From: Patella vulgata
Taxonomy: Eukaryota > Mollusca > Gastropoda > Patellidae
NCBI RefSeq assembly: GCF_932274485.2
Contig: NC_065880.2
Location: 91,894,730-91,958,729, forward strand
DNA length: 64,000 nucleotides
Reading direction: 5' to 3'
Shown here: positions 1 to 10,927 of the stretch, in pieces
Numbering within the stretch: position 1 is the stretch's first letter
Layout: each line of letters begins with the position of its first letter
The notes under the pieces: model-generated
Seen by the model: only the letters and a program-made list of their open reading frames with translations
The model's database searches: none
Told to the model about the DNA's origin: nothing
Program-made: the position numbers and the translations under genes

Positions 1-1100
1 TCGACGTTTACTTTGGTCCTGTCGCACACTGTTCGGTCAGAAAAGTGTCAAACGCAAAGGGCCCGTGTCCGAAAGGAAGTCAATGGGCGTGGTCAATGTG
101 AAAGGTTGTGGTGACCTCCACTAGTCACCTTTAATCATCCGTGACCTTGACTTTGACCTTGAGTCCAAACTTCCCATCCATCTCGGGCCCTTTTCGTTTA
201 TGCTTGCCGTGACCCTATTTCTTACTGTATTATCAAAGTTAATGCTTGAGGTGAAAGCAGAGACAACGTCCTTCAGAAAAGTTAAAAAGGTCAAAGTCGT
301 AGGTCAAGGTCATGTTACAGAAAACTAAACTCAAACTTTTCAAAGTCAGTTTTGGGACATTTGACCTTGACTTACAACCTTGACCCCGTAACCATTTTCG
401 AAGGCTATCAACTTGGCTTGAATCATGGGCGTTTACCTTGGTCCTGTCGCACACTGCTCGGTCAGAAAACGGTCAAACGCAGAGGGGCCCATGCCCGAAA
501 GGAAGTCAATGGGCGTGGTCAATGTGAAAGTTCGTGGTGACCTCCACTAGTCACCTTTAACCATCCGTGTCCTCGACTTCGACCTTGAGTCCAAACTTCC
601 CATCCATCTCGGGCCCTTTGCGTTTATGCGTGCCGTGACCTTATTTCTTACTGTATTATCAAAGTTAATGTTCGAGGTGAAAGCAGAGACGGCGTCATTC
701 AGAAAAGATAATTGGGTCAAAGTCGTAGGTCAAGGTCATGTTATAGAAAACTGAACTCAAACTTTTCAAGGTCAGTTTTGGGACATTTGACCTTGACTTA
801 CGAGCTTGACCCGTAACCATTTTCAAAGCCCATCATCTTGGCTTGAACCATCGACGTTTACCCTGGCCCTGTCCCAAAAATGACTTTGAAAAGTTTGAGT
901 TTAGTTTTCTGTAACATGACCTTGACCTACGACTTTGACCCAATTATCTTTTCTGAATGACGCCGTCTCTGCTTTCACCTCGAACATTAACTTTGATAAT
1001 ACAGTAAGAAATAAGGTCACGGCACGCATAAACACAAAGGGCCCGAGATGGATGGGAAGTTAAGACTCAAGGTCAAAATCAAGGTCACGGCAATATTCAC
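1..1100. repeat. 424-bp satellite, two direct units and an inverted partial unit
   Basis: Unit 1 is about 1-424 and unit 2 about 425-848, with the same order of landmarks: a GTCGCACACTG block, a CATCCATCTCGGGCCC block and a CTTACTGTATTATC block. From about 865 to 1090 the middle of the unit appears again on the opposite strand. The window probably starts inside a longer array. The unit carries many copies of TCAAGGTCA or its complement (see findings). Confidence 0.85.
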
Positions 1101-2045
1101 ACCTAAAGGCCAATCCACTGATCAACACCAAATAGTATTTTATAGAACATCGTGGCTTCGCGCAAAAATTAAAGTATACGAAAATTATATTAATTTTTAT
1201 GAACTGCAGAGATAGGCAGCTAGTGCAGTGTGTCGGTTTCCGTCTTAGTGTCTTGTTATTCGAGTCTAAATAGTAAACAAAGCAAATGGCGTCAAACAGA
1301 TGAAGTTCTCTCTCGTTAGAAATTAAAAGGTCGGTAAAATAAAAATGTTATTGATCGATTCGGCTGAAATTTGGTGTGTGGTCATTGCTAGTCCCCCTTA
1401 ACATCCTCTAATAATTTCAAGTTCCTACGACCACGGGAACTGGTAGAGGTACGAAAGTGCAATAGCGCCCCCCTCCCATGCAACATAGCTTCCAGATCCG
1501 CCACTATGCGGCCACCACTTATAGTTATACCACAGAGTTATTTTTACTCTGTGCTTATACAGCGTATACTACAGTATGTGTGACGTCAGGTGCTAAAATG
1601 TGGGAGTCATGTACCCACTGTGTAAGGCGTCTGAGTTCGATCCCAGTGTAGGTCAACCAAGTTTGTTAGGAGTTTTAAGGGTTGTTTTTCACATGTCAGT
1701 GTTAAATGGGCGAACGTTGTCTAGTCGTTCGGATGGTACAAAATACCAAGGTCTCTGTCATAGTTCCAGCTAACAGCAGTTAGAACCTGTCACCCCCGCC
1801 ATAACATCATCACTGCAATAGTGGACTGTTCTATCACCCTTGTTCATTCAGTCTCAGTAGACTGACCCAAAACCCCAAAAACCAGGCTTTTGTAAACATC
1901 CTGTTTATGAATGTAGAACCTTTCCTCCATATTAAAGTGTTATATATAAGTTTATGTCATTAAATTTTTCGCATAAACAACTCCTTGACAAGTTGGAATT
2001 CCACGAAGAGTAGGCAGAAACGCCACTGCTCGGTCCAGATTTCTC
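1101..2045. other. No gene seen; degenerate repeat debris
   Basis: No ORF with recognisable protein features. A stretch at about 1590-1790 resembles a diverged tRNA-derived SINE (a GAGTTCGATCCCAG box-B-like string near 1630 and a GTCTAGTCGTTCGGATGG body). The C-rich end near 1470-1500, with CAGATCCGCC, resembles the end of the element at 7901. Confidence 0.5.
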
Positions 2046-2363
2046 CCATAGGCGGAGCCACGATGACTAAGTAAGTGGGTAAGATGCTGGCTCGCTATCC
2101 TAGGGGTTGATGTAGTTTCCCCTTGTCAGTGGTGCAGGACGGAGGGTCTGGCAAAGACAGCTGTTTAGTAGTCCGGATGGTGTGTACTAAAAAGATCCCT
2201 TGGCAGTTGGAATTCGATATAAGAGTAGACCATGTGCTGCTACCCGGGAACACCCCCCCCCCCCGCCCCCGCCATGGCCCATTATGGCGTATGCCCGTCT
2301 TTATTAGCCCAGTCGGCGCAAAGCAGTAGGACGTTAAACCCCAATTTCATTTCATTTCATGTT
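2046..2363 (+). mobile_element. SINE-A copy (tRNA-headed, ATTTC tail)
   Basis: It shares the family body CCTTGTCAGTGGTGCAGGA ... AAGATCCCTTGGCAGTTGG ... ATTAGCCCAGTCGG ... GTAGGACGTTAAACCCC and ends in repeated CATTT units. A poly-C expansion interrupts it at about 2256-2270. Confidence 0.85.
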
Positions 2364-2640
2364 CCCATAGCAGGCTGCATGGTATATTCCGGTCCTCATT
2401 TGCAGAAAAGTAGGACGGTTAAAGTAGGAGCTGTTGAAACAAATCCACGCCGATGGTACATTGTTGTAGGCCTATAGCAATTGAGTGTGGCCTTACCTGG
2501 AGTTTTATTTTCCAACAAGAAGATATTTCAAATATATTTATTTATACATTTCAGATTTTCATTATCCAATAAAAAGTGATTTGCCTTGCAGACAGGATTC
2601 AACAGATAATATTGTCCAGGATTACTAATTGTTGTTGACT
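2364..2640. other. Upstream flank of the ankyrin gene
   Basis: No coding signal. A pyrimidine-rich TTGACTTTCCAG ends at 2646, just before the ankyrin start codon. It could be the acceptor of a 5'-UTR intron, but no donor is assigned. Confidence 0.35.
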
Positions 2641-2658
2641 TTCCAGTGAGAATTCAAA

Positions 2659-4644
2659 ATGGCGGCGCCGAGAGGAATGACAGACGTAGTGGAGTATTTG
2701 ATAGACAATGGTGCCGATGTTAATCTTCTGGATTCATTCCAAAATACCGCACTTCATTATTTGGCCGCTAATTTAAACCCCCATACGGATAAAGCATATT
2801 TAGTTCAGAAATTCGTGGATTCGGGAATAGATTTTGATATACAGAATGGAAAAGGAAAGACGCCATTATTCATCGCTGTAAGGCATGCCAACGAAGATGT
2901 GGTGCGTGTTTTGATCCGAAATAAATGTAACGTAAATCTGAGAGGGGGGAAGACAAAGGAACCGCCCTTGAAGGCCTCCATATATCGCTATGTTAAAGGC
3001 AGAAAAAGTTTGAGTACTATGCTGTTAACAGCGGGCTGTGACGTAAATTCGTCTGATGCCGATGGCGTGACGCCATTGATGATAGCTACCAGATACAGGA
3101 ATACAGATCTTATTAAGATGCTCATTCAAAAAGGCGCCGATGTTAATGCTCGAGATAAGCGCGGTAGAACTGTTTGTCACTACTGTTTCCATGCAGGTGT
3201 GGTCCGCAACCCTAGCTCCAGACGTATCTACACTCTTGATCCCAGTCTTAATATTTTAGAGTATTTTAAAACGTTAGGAATAGACGCCCTGAAAGAGAAT
3301 AAGAACAACGCGTTGCTATGTAATGTTTTAAGCTGTTCCGATTTCACATCACTTGATTATCTGCTAGGTAAAAACATAACTTTTAACGAATTGAATGAAT
3401 CCGGCGAAAACATCCTTCATCATTTGGTTAGAGCCAGAGATTTTAAAATGGATTACGACTTAGAAAAATTAATTGTTGAGGGGGTCGACATCAATCAAAG
3501 AAATAAAAATGGCGACACGCCCTTCATGGTGGCAGCATTCATGATGAACATCAAATGCATGGAAGCCATGTCCAAGATAAAGGGGAGTGAACTCGGTCTG
3601 ACTAATAACAGGGGCCACAACGCACTGCATCTTTGTATTATCGGTTTCTCGTGTTCTGAAATGAATTTAATAACTTCCGGTTTATCGGTTTCTGACAACC
3701 ATAAATTATATTTAAGTTGTGTATGTTTTTTATTAGGGCGCGGAGTCCGCGTAAATGAACGTGATAGGCATGGTCGAACGCCTTTGATGCTTGCAGCCAG
3801 CAGCAACGATTCCCGCCTAGTCAAAACCCTGTTAGATGTCGGAGCCGACGTGACTCTTTTAGATAATTTGGGAAAATCCGCTATACAGTATATTACCATA
3901 AAGGAGAATGAATCTCATGATGTGAAATGCTTTTTGTACTTATTTAATGCCGGTTTTAAATTTCTCAACATTCCAGATTACGGCGGTAATACAATTCTAC
4001 AGTCTGCTTTACGCACACTCAGACATAAAACTGCTTGCAGAGCACTAGTGGACTTTTTAATTTCGGAGAACTGTCATTTATATAAAAGATTTTGTTTTGA
4101 TCCGAGCGGATTTCTTCAGAACAGGACTGCTGATTTTGTTAATTGTCGTAAAGCTCTTCTATGCACGATGTATCAGAGTGGGATGTCGCTAAATATCATT
4201 AAATGGGCGTCAGACGACATGACTAAACATTCCCACGCTCTACCGGATAGGCCTAATGCTCAGGTCCAAGACGACTTCCCTTCATTCCGTCTCAAAATGA
4301 CGCTGCAATCTGAATGCAGGCGAATTATTCGACAAGCACTAGGGCTTGGTATTAAGAAGACCGTAACCACACTTGGCTTACCCACTACGCTACAATCATT
4401 CATTTTAATGAAAGATGTCTTACCGACCAAATATTTCACCAATGACGTGTGGTCAATGGATCTTATTACTGAGAAATGTTTCCATGAAAAGTATTATGCC
4501 AGTCATATCCGTGTTTACTATAGTCAACAAAAACAGGACGACACCACACATTACAGGATGATGTACCACAAGAACACGTGCTCTCTTAACGACGAGTCGG
4601 ATGCTGAATCAAGTAGTAGTGATGGAGAATCTCAAGATGATTAG
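2659..4644 (+). CDS. Ankyrin-repeat protein with C-terminal SOCS-like box (ASB-like)
   Basis: A single-exon gene of 661 codons. About twelve ankyrin repeats run from residue 1 to about 470, with typical GADVNxxD turns and TPLMxAA helices (for example VTPLMIATRYRNTDLIKMLI and RTPLMLAASSNDSRLVKTLL). Residues 548-557, TLQSECRRII, fit the elongin-BC box (T/S/P)LxxxCxxxI. They are followed by LGLGI and LGLP, the place of the Cul5-box LPLP, so this is probably an ASB-type substrate receptor of a Cullin-5 ubiquitin ligase. The substrate cannot be read. The tail is acidic and serine-rich (residues 645-661). The start is the first Met after an in-frame TGA 12 nt upstream, with context CAAAATGG. The first repeat lacks its usual opening helix, so an upstream exon is possible. 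The lack of introns may reflect retroposition or simply the style of this family. The ankyrin call is certain; the SOCS box is inferred from the motif. Confidence 0.85.
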   Translation: MAAPRGMTDVVEYLIDNGADVNLLDSFQNTALHYLAANLNPHTDKAYLVQKFVDSGIDFDIQNGKGKTPLFIAVRHANEDVVRVLIRNKCNVNLRGGKTKEPPLKASIYRYVKGRKSLSTMLLTAGCDVNSSDADGVTPLMIATRYRNTDLIKMLIQKGADVNARDKRGRTVCHYCFHAGVVRNPSSRRIYTLDPSLNILEYFKTLGIDALKENKNNALLCNVLSCSDFTSLDYLLGKNITFNELNESGENILHHLVRARDFKMDYDLEKLIVEGVDINQRNKNGDTPFMVAAFMMNIKCMEAMSKIKGSELGLTNNRGHNALHLCIIGFSCSEMNLITSGLSVSDNHKLYLSCVCFLLGRGVRVNERDRHGRTPLMLAASSNDSRLVKTLLDVGADVTLLDNLGKSAIQYITIKENESHDVKCFLYLFNAGFKFLNIPDYGGNTILQSALRTLRHKTACRALVDFLISENCHLYKRFCFDPSGFLQNRTADFVNCRKALLCTMYQSGMSLNIIKWASDDMTKHSHALPDRPNAQVQDDFPSFRLKMTLQSECRRIIRQALGLGIKKTVTTLGLPTTLQSFILMKDVLPTKYFTNDVWSMDLITEKCFHEKYYASHIRVYYSQQKQDDTTHYRMMYHKNTCSLNDESDAESSSSDGESQDD

Positions 4645-4661
4645 TGGAGGAATAGACAAAT

Positions 4662-5106
4662 ACACAATCTCATTAAAACACAGATCCTGTATCGTTTCGT
4701 TTCCCCGTCTTCATTACCCCAGTCGGAGCAGAACAGTAGGACGTTAAACTCAATTTCATTTCATTTTATTTCGTTTTTTATATTTCACAATTTCGTTTTA
4801 CTTGTCTTCACAACACTAGGACCTGGAAGAGTTGTTATATAACCCTGGATGGTGTCAGGGAATGGATTAGCCAATGAAACGGTTTGTTACGGCGAGTTCT
4901 TAGCGTGCTCTGCACGTAACTGTGGGTAAACCAGTAGAAACGTCAACGCTGATTGTTTGATTCGATGTATGACGTCATAGGATAAAAGCCGCTCGTATGA
5001 CCCCTGACGCGACTTCCTAGTACAACTGTTACTGGTCACATCTTCATGTAGTGTAGGCCATCGAAAGTATAAAAAAAAAACGAAACGAAATACAGATCTG
5101 TATTTT
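4662..5106 (-). mobile_element. MITE-C copy with a SINE-A fragment inside
   Basis: Its ends match the family terminal inverted repeat CTGATTAAAAYACAGATC followed by a TTTCGTTTCGTTTTTTATA-like stretch. A SINE-A 3' fragment at about 4705-4775 (GTCTTCATTACCCCAGTCGG ... ACGTTAAACTC, CATTT tail) interrupts it. The element begins only 18 bp after the ankyrin stop codon, so it probably forms that gene's 3' UTR and may supply the ATTAAA at 4670. Confidence 0.75.
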
Positions 5107-5108
5107 AA

Positions 5109-5505
5109 AGGTACATTATGTGAGATTCGATAACGAGTTGGCAGTTCTCACTATAATCATTAAAAACTAGATAACGTAAAGGCAATTTGCTGAAAATATC
5201 ATTCAAATTGATCCACTATGAACCGAGAACTAAGCGAATGAAATTTCTTCCTAGCCTCGGTCATCATTACAAAAATCAGTACGATAAACAGCATTGTCTC
5301 GATTAGCCATTTAATCGTTTAATCGAGAAGGAAAGTTATGCAGTAAATCGGCTCACAATCCACTTAAGATCACAGGCTAGCGATGCCATCTAGAGTTGAT
5401 TATGATCTGGATAAGTTAATTAATGTCTAATTAATAATTTAGATAACATTTTAGGCCTAAAGAAAGACCTGCAATAAGCAGATTTAGCTCTTGTATAATG
5501 CATGT
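5109..5505 (+). mobile_element. MITE-D copy, 397 bp, TTAA target duplication
   Basis: Ends AGGTACATTATG and ATAATGCATGT form short inverted repeats, with TTAA on both sides (5105-5108 and 5506-5509). The interior (GATGCCATCTAGAGTTGATTA, ATTAATGTCTAATTAATAA, CAGATTTAGCTC) recurs at least eight times in the window. Confidence 0.85.
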
Positions 5506-5778
5506 TTAATCATAGAAAAAAATACATGAAACTATAATTGGACAGGGAGAGGGGTTTAATATAGGCTATGTCTGTTCCCTAATCCTTATTCAGGTACAAA
5601 TCTCAATAAACATATTGTTTTTAAAAAAATATATAGATAAATACGATTTAAAAGGCGCAGTCTGAACTTAATCCATGAATTAAAAAGTGGGTTGGAAGTA
5701 AAGGGCCATTATGGAAGATTAGCAAGATAATGTAAAGGAACTATGCTGAAACTTTCAGTCAAATTACTTTACTTGAGC
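5506..5778. other. No gene seen
   Basis: AT-rich spacer. The string GACAGGGAGAGGGGTTTAAT at 5543 recurs at about 50131, so this too is a fragment of a dispersed repeat. Confidence 0.4.
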
Positions 5779-5900
5779 CGAGGTCCCGTGTACAAATTGG
5801 CGTAAAAGATCCCTTGGCAGTATGGCGTATGCCCGTCTTCATTAGCCCAGTTTGGGAGCAAAACAGTAGGACGTTAAACCCCATTTCATTTCATTTCAAT
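5779..5900 (+). mobile_element. SINE-A copy, 5'-truncated
   Basis: Begins inside the family body (GTCCCGTGTACAAATTGGCG), has a small internal deletion, and ends ACGTTAAACCCCATTTCATT. Confidence 0.8.
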
Positions 5901-6242
5901 GAGACGTTATAATAATTTGTTTTAAATTTGAGTAAATAAAGACACGGCCTTCACCTTTCTAATCGATCGTTTTCATGTTGATGTCCACATTTTTACGGCT
6001 CGTAAAACTTCCGTGGCTTAGATTTTGCAACTAAAAATGAGATTCGACTTCACGGATGCATGGAAGACGTTAATTTCAGATCATCTCTGGAAAATAAATT
6101 CAACTGACTTGACGATGAAATCTGTTTGTTATCAGCGCAATAAGCTCACATATATGAATTAATAAAAGCAGGAATTATTGGTCCTGCCAAATACATTTCC
6201 CTGACCCAACGTGACCACCACTCGCCGTGTCACATTCCCGAA
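5901..6242. other. No gene seen
   Basis: AT-rich spacer with no recognisable ORF or repeat boundary. Confidence 0.4.
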
Positions 6243-6246
6243 TTAA

Positions 6247-6639
6247 AGATACAGTATGTAAGATTTAGATGATAAAGAGCTAACCGTTCTTACTATAATA
6301 GTTCGATAAAAGATAATGTAAAATGAATAATTTGAAAATTTCATTCAAATTACCCTATTGCGAACGAAGATATTAGCCTTTGAAGGTTTGATAAGACGTG
6401 TACAATAATTTCAACCACCGTACTGGTTGTTCGAAGCTAACTCTCGCTCCTCCATATTTGAATTATATTAAAATATGGCTAAAATATTCTAATCTATTTA
6501 ATATCGGAGAAATCCGATGCCATCGAGAGTTGATTATGGCCTGCATCAGTTAATTAATGTCTAATTAATAATTTAGAAAACATTTCAGACCCAAAGAAAG
6601 ACCTACAACGGGCAGATTTAGCTCTTGCATAATGTATGT
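6247..6639 (+). mobile_element. MITE-D copy, 393 bp, TTAA target duplication
   Basis: Ends AGATACAGTATG and ATAATGTATGT are flanked by TTAA at 6243-6246 and 6640-6643. About 393 bp and recognisably colinear with the copy at 5109. Confidence 0.85.
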
Positions 6640-6937
6640 TTAAGACACATGAGGGCCTGGCCAGCTTCCTCTCAAAATGTTCAAAAACTGTCCCTATGTA
6701 CATTCCAATACCGAGAGTAAATTAATTATTTTTGTTTTGTTTTTTAAAATTATAACAATAATAATTTATTTCTATTTTTATTAATTTTTTTTTCAGTGAT
6801 TTTTATAATGTATCTCAAGTGTTCAATACAATAAAGTTGATTTTATCTTTAAGCATATATACCTTGAGTTTCTTGGCCTGTTTCCGATTAATGTAGGGGT
6901 GGCGGGAAAGGGTGGGGGGCAGAGAAATTGGTCTGTA

Positions 6938-7640
6938 TAACGCTTTATGTTTACTTTAGTGAGATGAAGACACCTATGGAATTTCAGCAATTTCCGTTTA
7001 TAACTCCTAGAGTTATGGCCCTTGTTTCACTTTGATGAACATTGTGAACTCTATAACGCAAAAATTGATCATCTGATCTGTATGAAATATATATGCATTA
7101 TTTAAATTAGTGAAACGAAGAAGTCTGTTGAATTTCAGCAATTTCCGTTAATCACGTCTACAGTTATGGCCCGTGTTTCACTTTGTTGAACCTTGTGAAC
7201 CATGTAGTGCCAAAAGTTATCATCCAATCTGTATGAAATTTATATTTATATGCATCATTTAAATAAGTGAAATGATGATTTCTATTGAATTTCTGTCTTC
7301 ATGAGTCCAGTTGGAGCAGAAAAGTAGTATAAATAAAATAAAAACAAGTACGAACAATCCAAACCATTAGACAAAATTCGAAGTCCTAAAAAAACAGTAT
7401 AGGCAAAATAGTGTTATAAGGCAAAATAGTGTAATCAGCATATGGACTGTTCACCGTGTACAAAATACACGACAAACAGTGGTAACAGGTGTCCGGAAGA
7501 GTAAGCTTACCCTCATTTCAATTCAATTCAATCCCATTGAGTTTCCGGTAATAACTTCTAGGGTTATGGCCCTTGTTTCACTTTGTAGAACCATGTGATC
7601 CCTCAAAGGACGAAAATTATAATCTGGTCTGTATGAAATT
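6938..7640. repeat. About 150-bp direct repeats with GTTATGGCCCTTGTTTCACT
   Basis: The core GTTATGGCCC..GTTTCACTTTG occurs at about 7012, 7163 and 7563, each followed by a GAAC..TGTGAACC-like string and then CTGTATGAAAT. The third unit is separated by about 250 bp that include a SINE-A-like tail. The family is unknown to me; similar short dispersed repeats are common in molluscs. Confidence 0.65.
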
Positions 7641-7764
7641 GTCTTGTAAACCCCTCCTTCCCCCCATTACCTACAAAAAAATAAATAGGCAAAAACACAT
7701 GTCTGCTGCTCAGACGATTTAGCTGCTGTGGGCGCATGTTTTGTTGACTTTAAATTAAATCATT

Positions 7765-7895
7765 ATTTGGTTGAACCTTTCTAATCTACTTAAAATCGGG
7801 ATGGCATCGAGAGTTGATTATAGTTTTATGTTAATAGATCAGATAACATTTCAGGCCTAAAGAAGACTTGCAATAGGCAGATTTAGCTCTGTTTA
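7765..7895 (+). mobile_element. MITE-D 3' fragment
   Basis: Contains AAAATCGG..GATGGCATCGAGAGTTGATTA and AGGCCTAAAGAAGACTTGC, then a shortened CAGATTTAGCTCTGTTTAA end. It forms the left flank of the next element. Confidence 0.7.
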
Positions 7896-8035
7896 ACTTC
7901 CAGAGGTGGATTCAATGGGGGGCACGAGGGGCGCGAGCCCCCCCTAATTTTCGACAGCGCCCTTTTTTACTGCTGAAAGTGCCTTTTCTCAGACTCAAAT
8001 ATGTCCGTTCCCAACCTGTTGTAGGGATCCCAAAT

Positions 8036-8495
8036 GGACACAGATCACTAAAGATTTCCCCATTGACTCCAATGTTAATTCTCGTATCTTAGACCGGCTC
8101 TAACTTTTTCCCAAATTTTCGTTGGGTAGAACGCTTTCTACCACAGATGGAGCAACATGTGGCAACCACTTGCCCAAAAGCACGTATGAGGTTCTTCATG
8201 AAAAACTTGAGATACACAAGCTGGAATTAGAGACAAGTAAACATGCAATTTCAGGCCCTACATTTCAACGTAACCAACCTCTCAACTCTTGTATCCTTCC
8301 GCATCAAAATTATGAATATTCACCAAAACCTGGCAGAAAATGTATTTTCAAACCCTTTACCTCAATTCTACACCAAAAAGTCAACAAAAATCGCCATGCA
8401 AAAGGGGGAAAAAGGAAAAGGGAGAGGAAGACTAAAAATAGCTTTGGCCCTTGTTTCGTGGGTGACGGCGTAGGAATAATTGGTGATCTGTGTCC
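8036..8495. mobile_element. 460-bp TIR unit, copy 1
   Basis: Bounded by GGACACAGATCAC and its inverted copy. It holds a 126-codon open frame starting at 8122 with no recognisable domain. Confidence 0.75.
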
Positions 8496-10467
8496 TATAT
8501 AGGGGTGAAACTTTAGGGATCACCAAAAGGCCTTTTTTATTTCCTTCCCATGTGTTCTGGCAACATGCCGGTGAAAGAAAATCAAAATCAAAGAATAACT
8601 GTAAAAATGATGGTCCTTTAAGTACACATGCTGCATTATGTACACTGGTGCATCTCAGGTCCATAGGCCTTTTGTGCTAAAATTTAAAAATCTTTCTTAT
8701 TAAAGGCAGTATCTGAGTTCTGTGAAAAAATTAGACAAGTAACAAAGAAACTACATACAAAACACTCATAATTTGGAATTTTTTTCAAAAATATAATTTT
8801 TTACTGCCATGTGATGAAAAATGTACAAAATTTACATGTAGCATCTCTCAAAATACCAATAATTTTCCACTTTTTTAAATATCCGGACGGACAAGAAATA
8901 TATTTTTAGAATCTGTGGACAATATGCAAACAGAAAAAATGCAAACCAGTTGCAATGATTGTAATATTAGAGATCTATACTGAAACATGTATGCCTACCC
9001 CCTGAACATGCCACTGATTGAATTAATCTAATCTATGGTTGCAGAACTTACACTACCAAAGGAATCTGTCTAACAGCTATGTTTTACCATCCCTGGCTAA
9101 CATATGCACATATAAACTAAAATAGGTGCAATAAATATGAATTATGGTTAAAAATAGGCCTTGATGAATGAAAAAAAATGCCATATTTGGTCTATGATCA
9201 CCCCTCTCTAACAGAAGGGTCACAGAATACACAATTTTCACAAATTTGGGAATATTTCAATGTTTCCAACATCTCAAACCTCAGAGGCATGTTACAAATT
9301 TGTATTGCAATCCTTGTGCTGAAGCAAGATGTCTGGAACTTTACATTAATTTCCTGAAAAAATGAAGTCAAAAAAGTAGTCATGACAGACTTGACAACAT
9401 AAAAAGAGGCCTGAAAAGGAGAAAAATTAACATTTTATTGTTTTATAGGCAACATAAATGCAGCAAACACCACAAATGCTGGATTTTGATAAGAAAATAT
9501 TGAACATTAAACTGACATTTACACATCTACACCAGTTTTATATCTGGGTCTGGTCTCATTGGCCTGAAATGCCTCAGGGTTCTACGTTTGACTCTGAACA
9601 AATAAGGGTTAGAAATCCTTGAAATGCACAAAAAAAATATTTTTGGGTGAAAAATAACATTCTTAGCTGTAATTCAACCACAAATTCCAATTAAGATCAT
9701 TTACATGTCAACACAGGTGCATTTAAATCCCTCAAAACACATTAATAGAAAAGGGTGGGGTGGGGCATTTATTGCCTCTCTAAAAAGAATGATGGAGTAA
9801 AAAATGTCTAGAAAGGCTGGGATATTGCTTCCTACATGAAGGAAATGCAAGAATTTAATGTTTCAAAGAAGAAAAAAATGCTTATTCTGGGTAAAATAGT
9901 GGCAAAATTGAGCCAACCCCTGTTTTGAACATTTTGTACAAACCCATCTGCTGTACATTATTAACTCAGTGTTACCAATTTTCAATTTTCTGTAGGAAAG
10001 CTGGAGCTATTTCTAAACCTGACAAACATGTAGATCCCATCTAAGTTATATTAGCAAAGAAAATATGGGCATTTTTAGACATTTTGACTCATTTTAGTAG
10101 TCATGAAAATATTAATTTCTACATCCAAATGGGGGGAATCTCAAGATTTTTTGTGAATATTCCTGATTTTTAGACAAAATTTGGTGAAATTTCAATACTG
10201 TTCATTTTATCTGTGCTTTCTGAGACTGAATAAGCCAACATTGGGCATTAGAATATTTTACTTACTGTTAAAAATTCAATAAAAATTGAAAATTGAGAAA
10301 TTTGCAGTAAAATCACAATTTTTCTTCAAAACTTTGATTTTTTTTTTTTTAATTAACTTTTTTTAGTTTTTCTGTAGCCAAACTATTTTATTCATATTTT
10401 CTGAGAATTTAATCTTCATATTTTCAAAACTAAGGCATATCAGTGACAGCCTTATCACACACAGACA
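8496..10467. repeat. 1,972-bp AT-rich interior, copy 1
   Basis: Lies between two 460-bp TIR units. It is rich in AAATTT and poly-A/T runs (poly-T at 10338) and has no ORF over 100 codons with protein-like features. It repeats almost unchanged at 10928-12899. Confidence 0.8.
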
Positions 10468-10927
10468 GGACACAGATCACTAAAGATTTCCCCATTGACT
10501 CCAATGTTAATTCTCATATCTTAGACCGGCTCTAACTTTTTCCCAAATTTTCGTTGGGTAGAACGCTTTCTACCACAGATGGAGCAACATGTGGCAACCA
10601 CTTGCCCAAAAGCACGTATGAGGTTCTTCATGAAAAACTTGAGATACACAAGCTGGAATTAGAGACAAGTAAACATGCAATTTCAGGCCCTACATTTCAA
10701 CGTAACCAACCTCTCAACTCTTGTATCCTTCCGCATCAAAATTATGAATATTCACCAAAACCTGGCAGAAAATGTATTTTCAAACCCTTTACCTCAATTC
10801 TACACCAAAAAGTCAACAAAAATCGCCATGCAAAAGGGGGAAAAAGGAAAAGGGAGAGGAAGACTAAAAATAGCTTTGGCCCTTGTTTCGTGGGTGACGG
10901 CGTAGGAATAATTGGTGATCTGTGTCC
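10468..10927. mobile_element. 460-bp TIR unit, copy 2
   Basis: Same ends as copy 1, and one base different near 10526. It is the central unit of the array. Confidence 0.75.
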
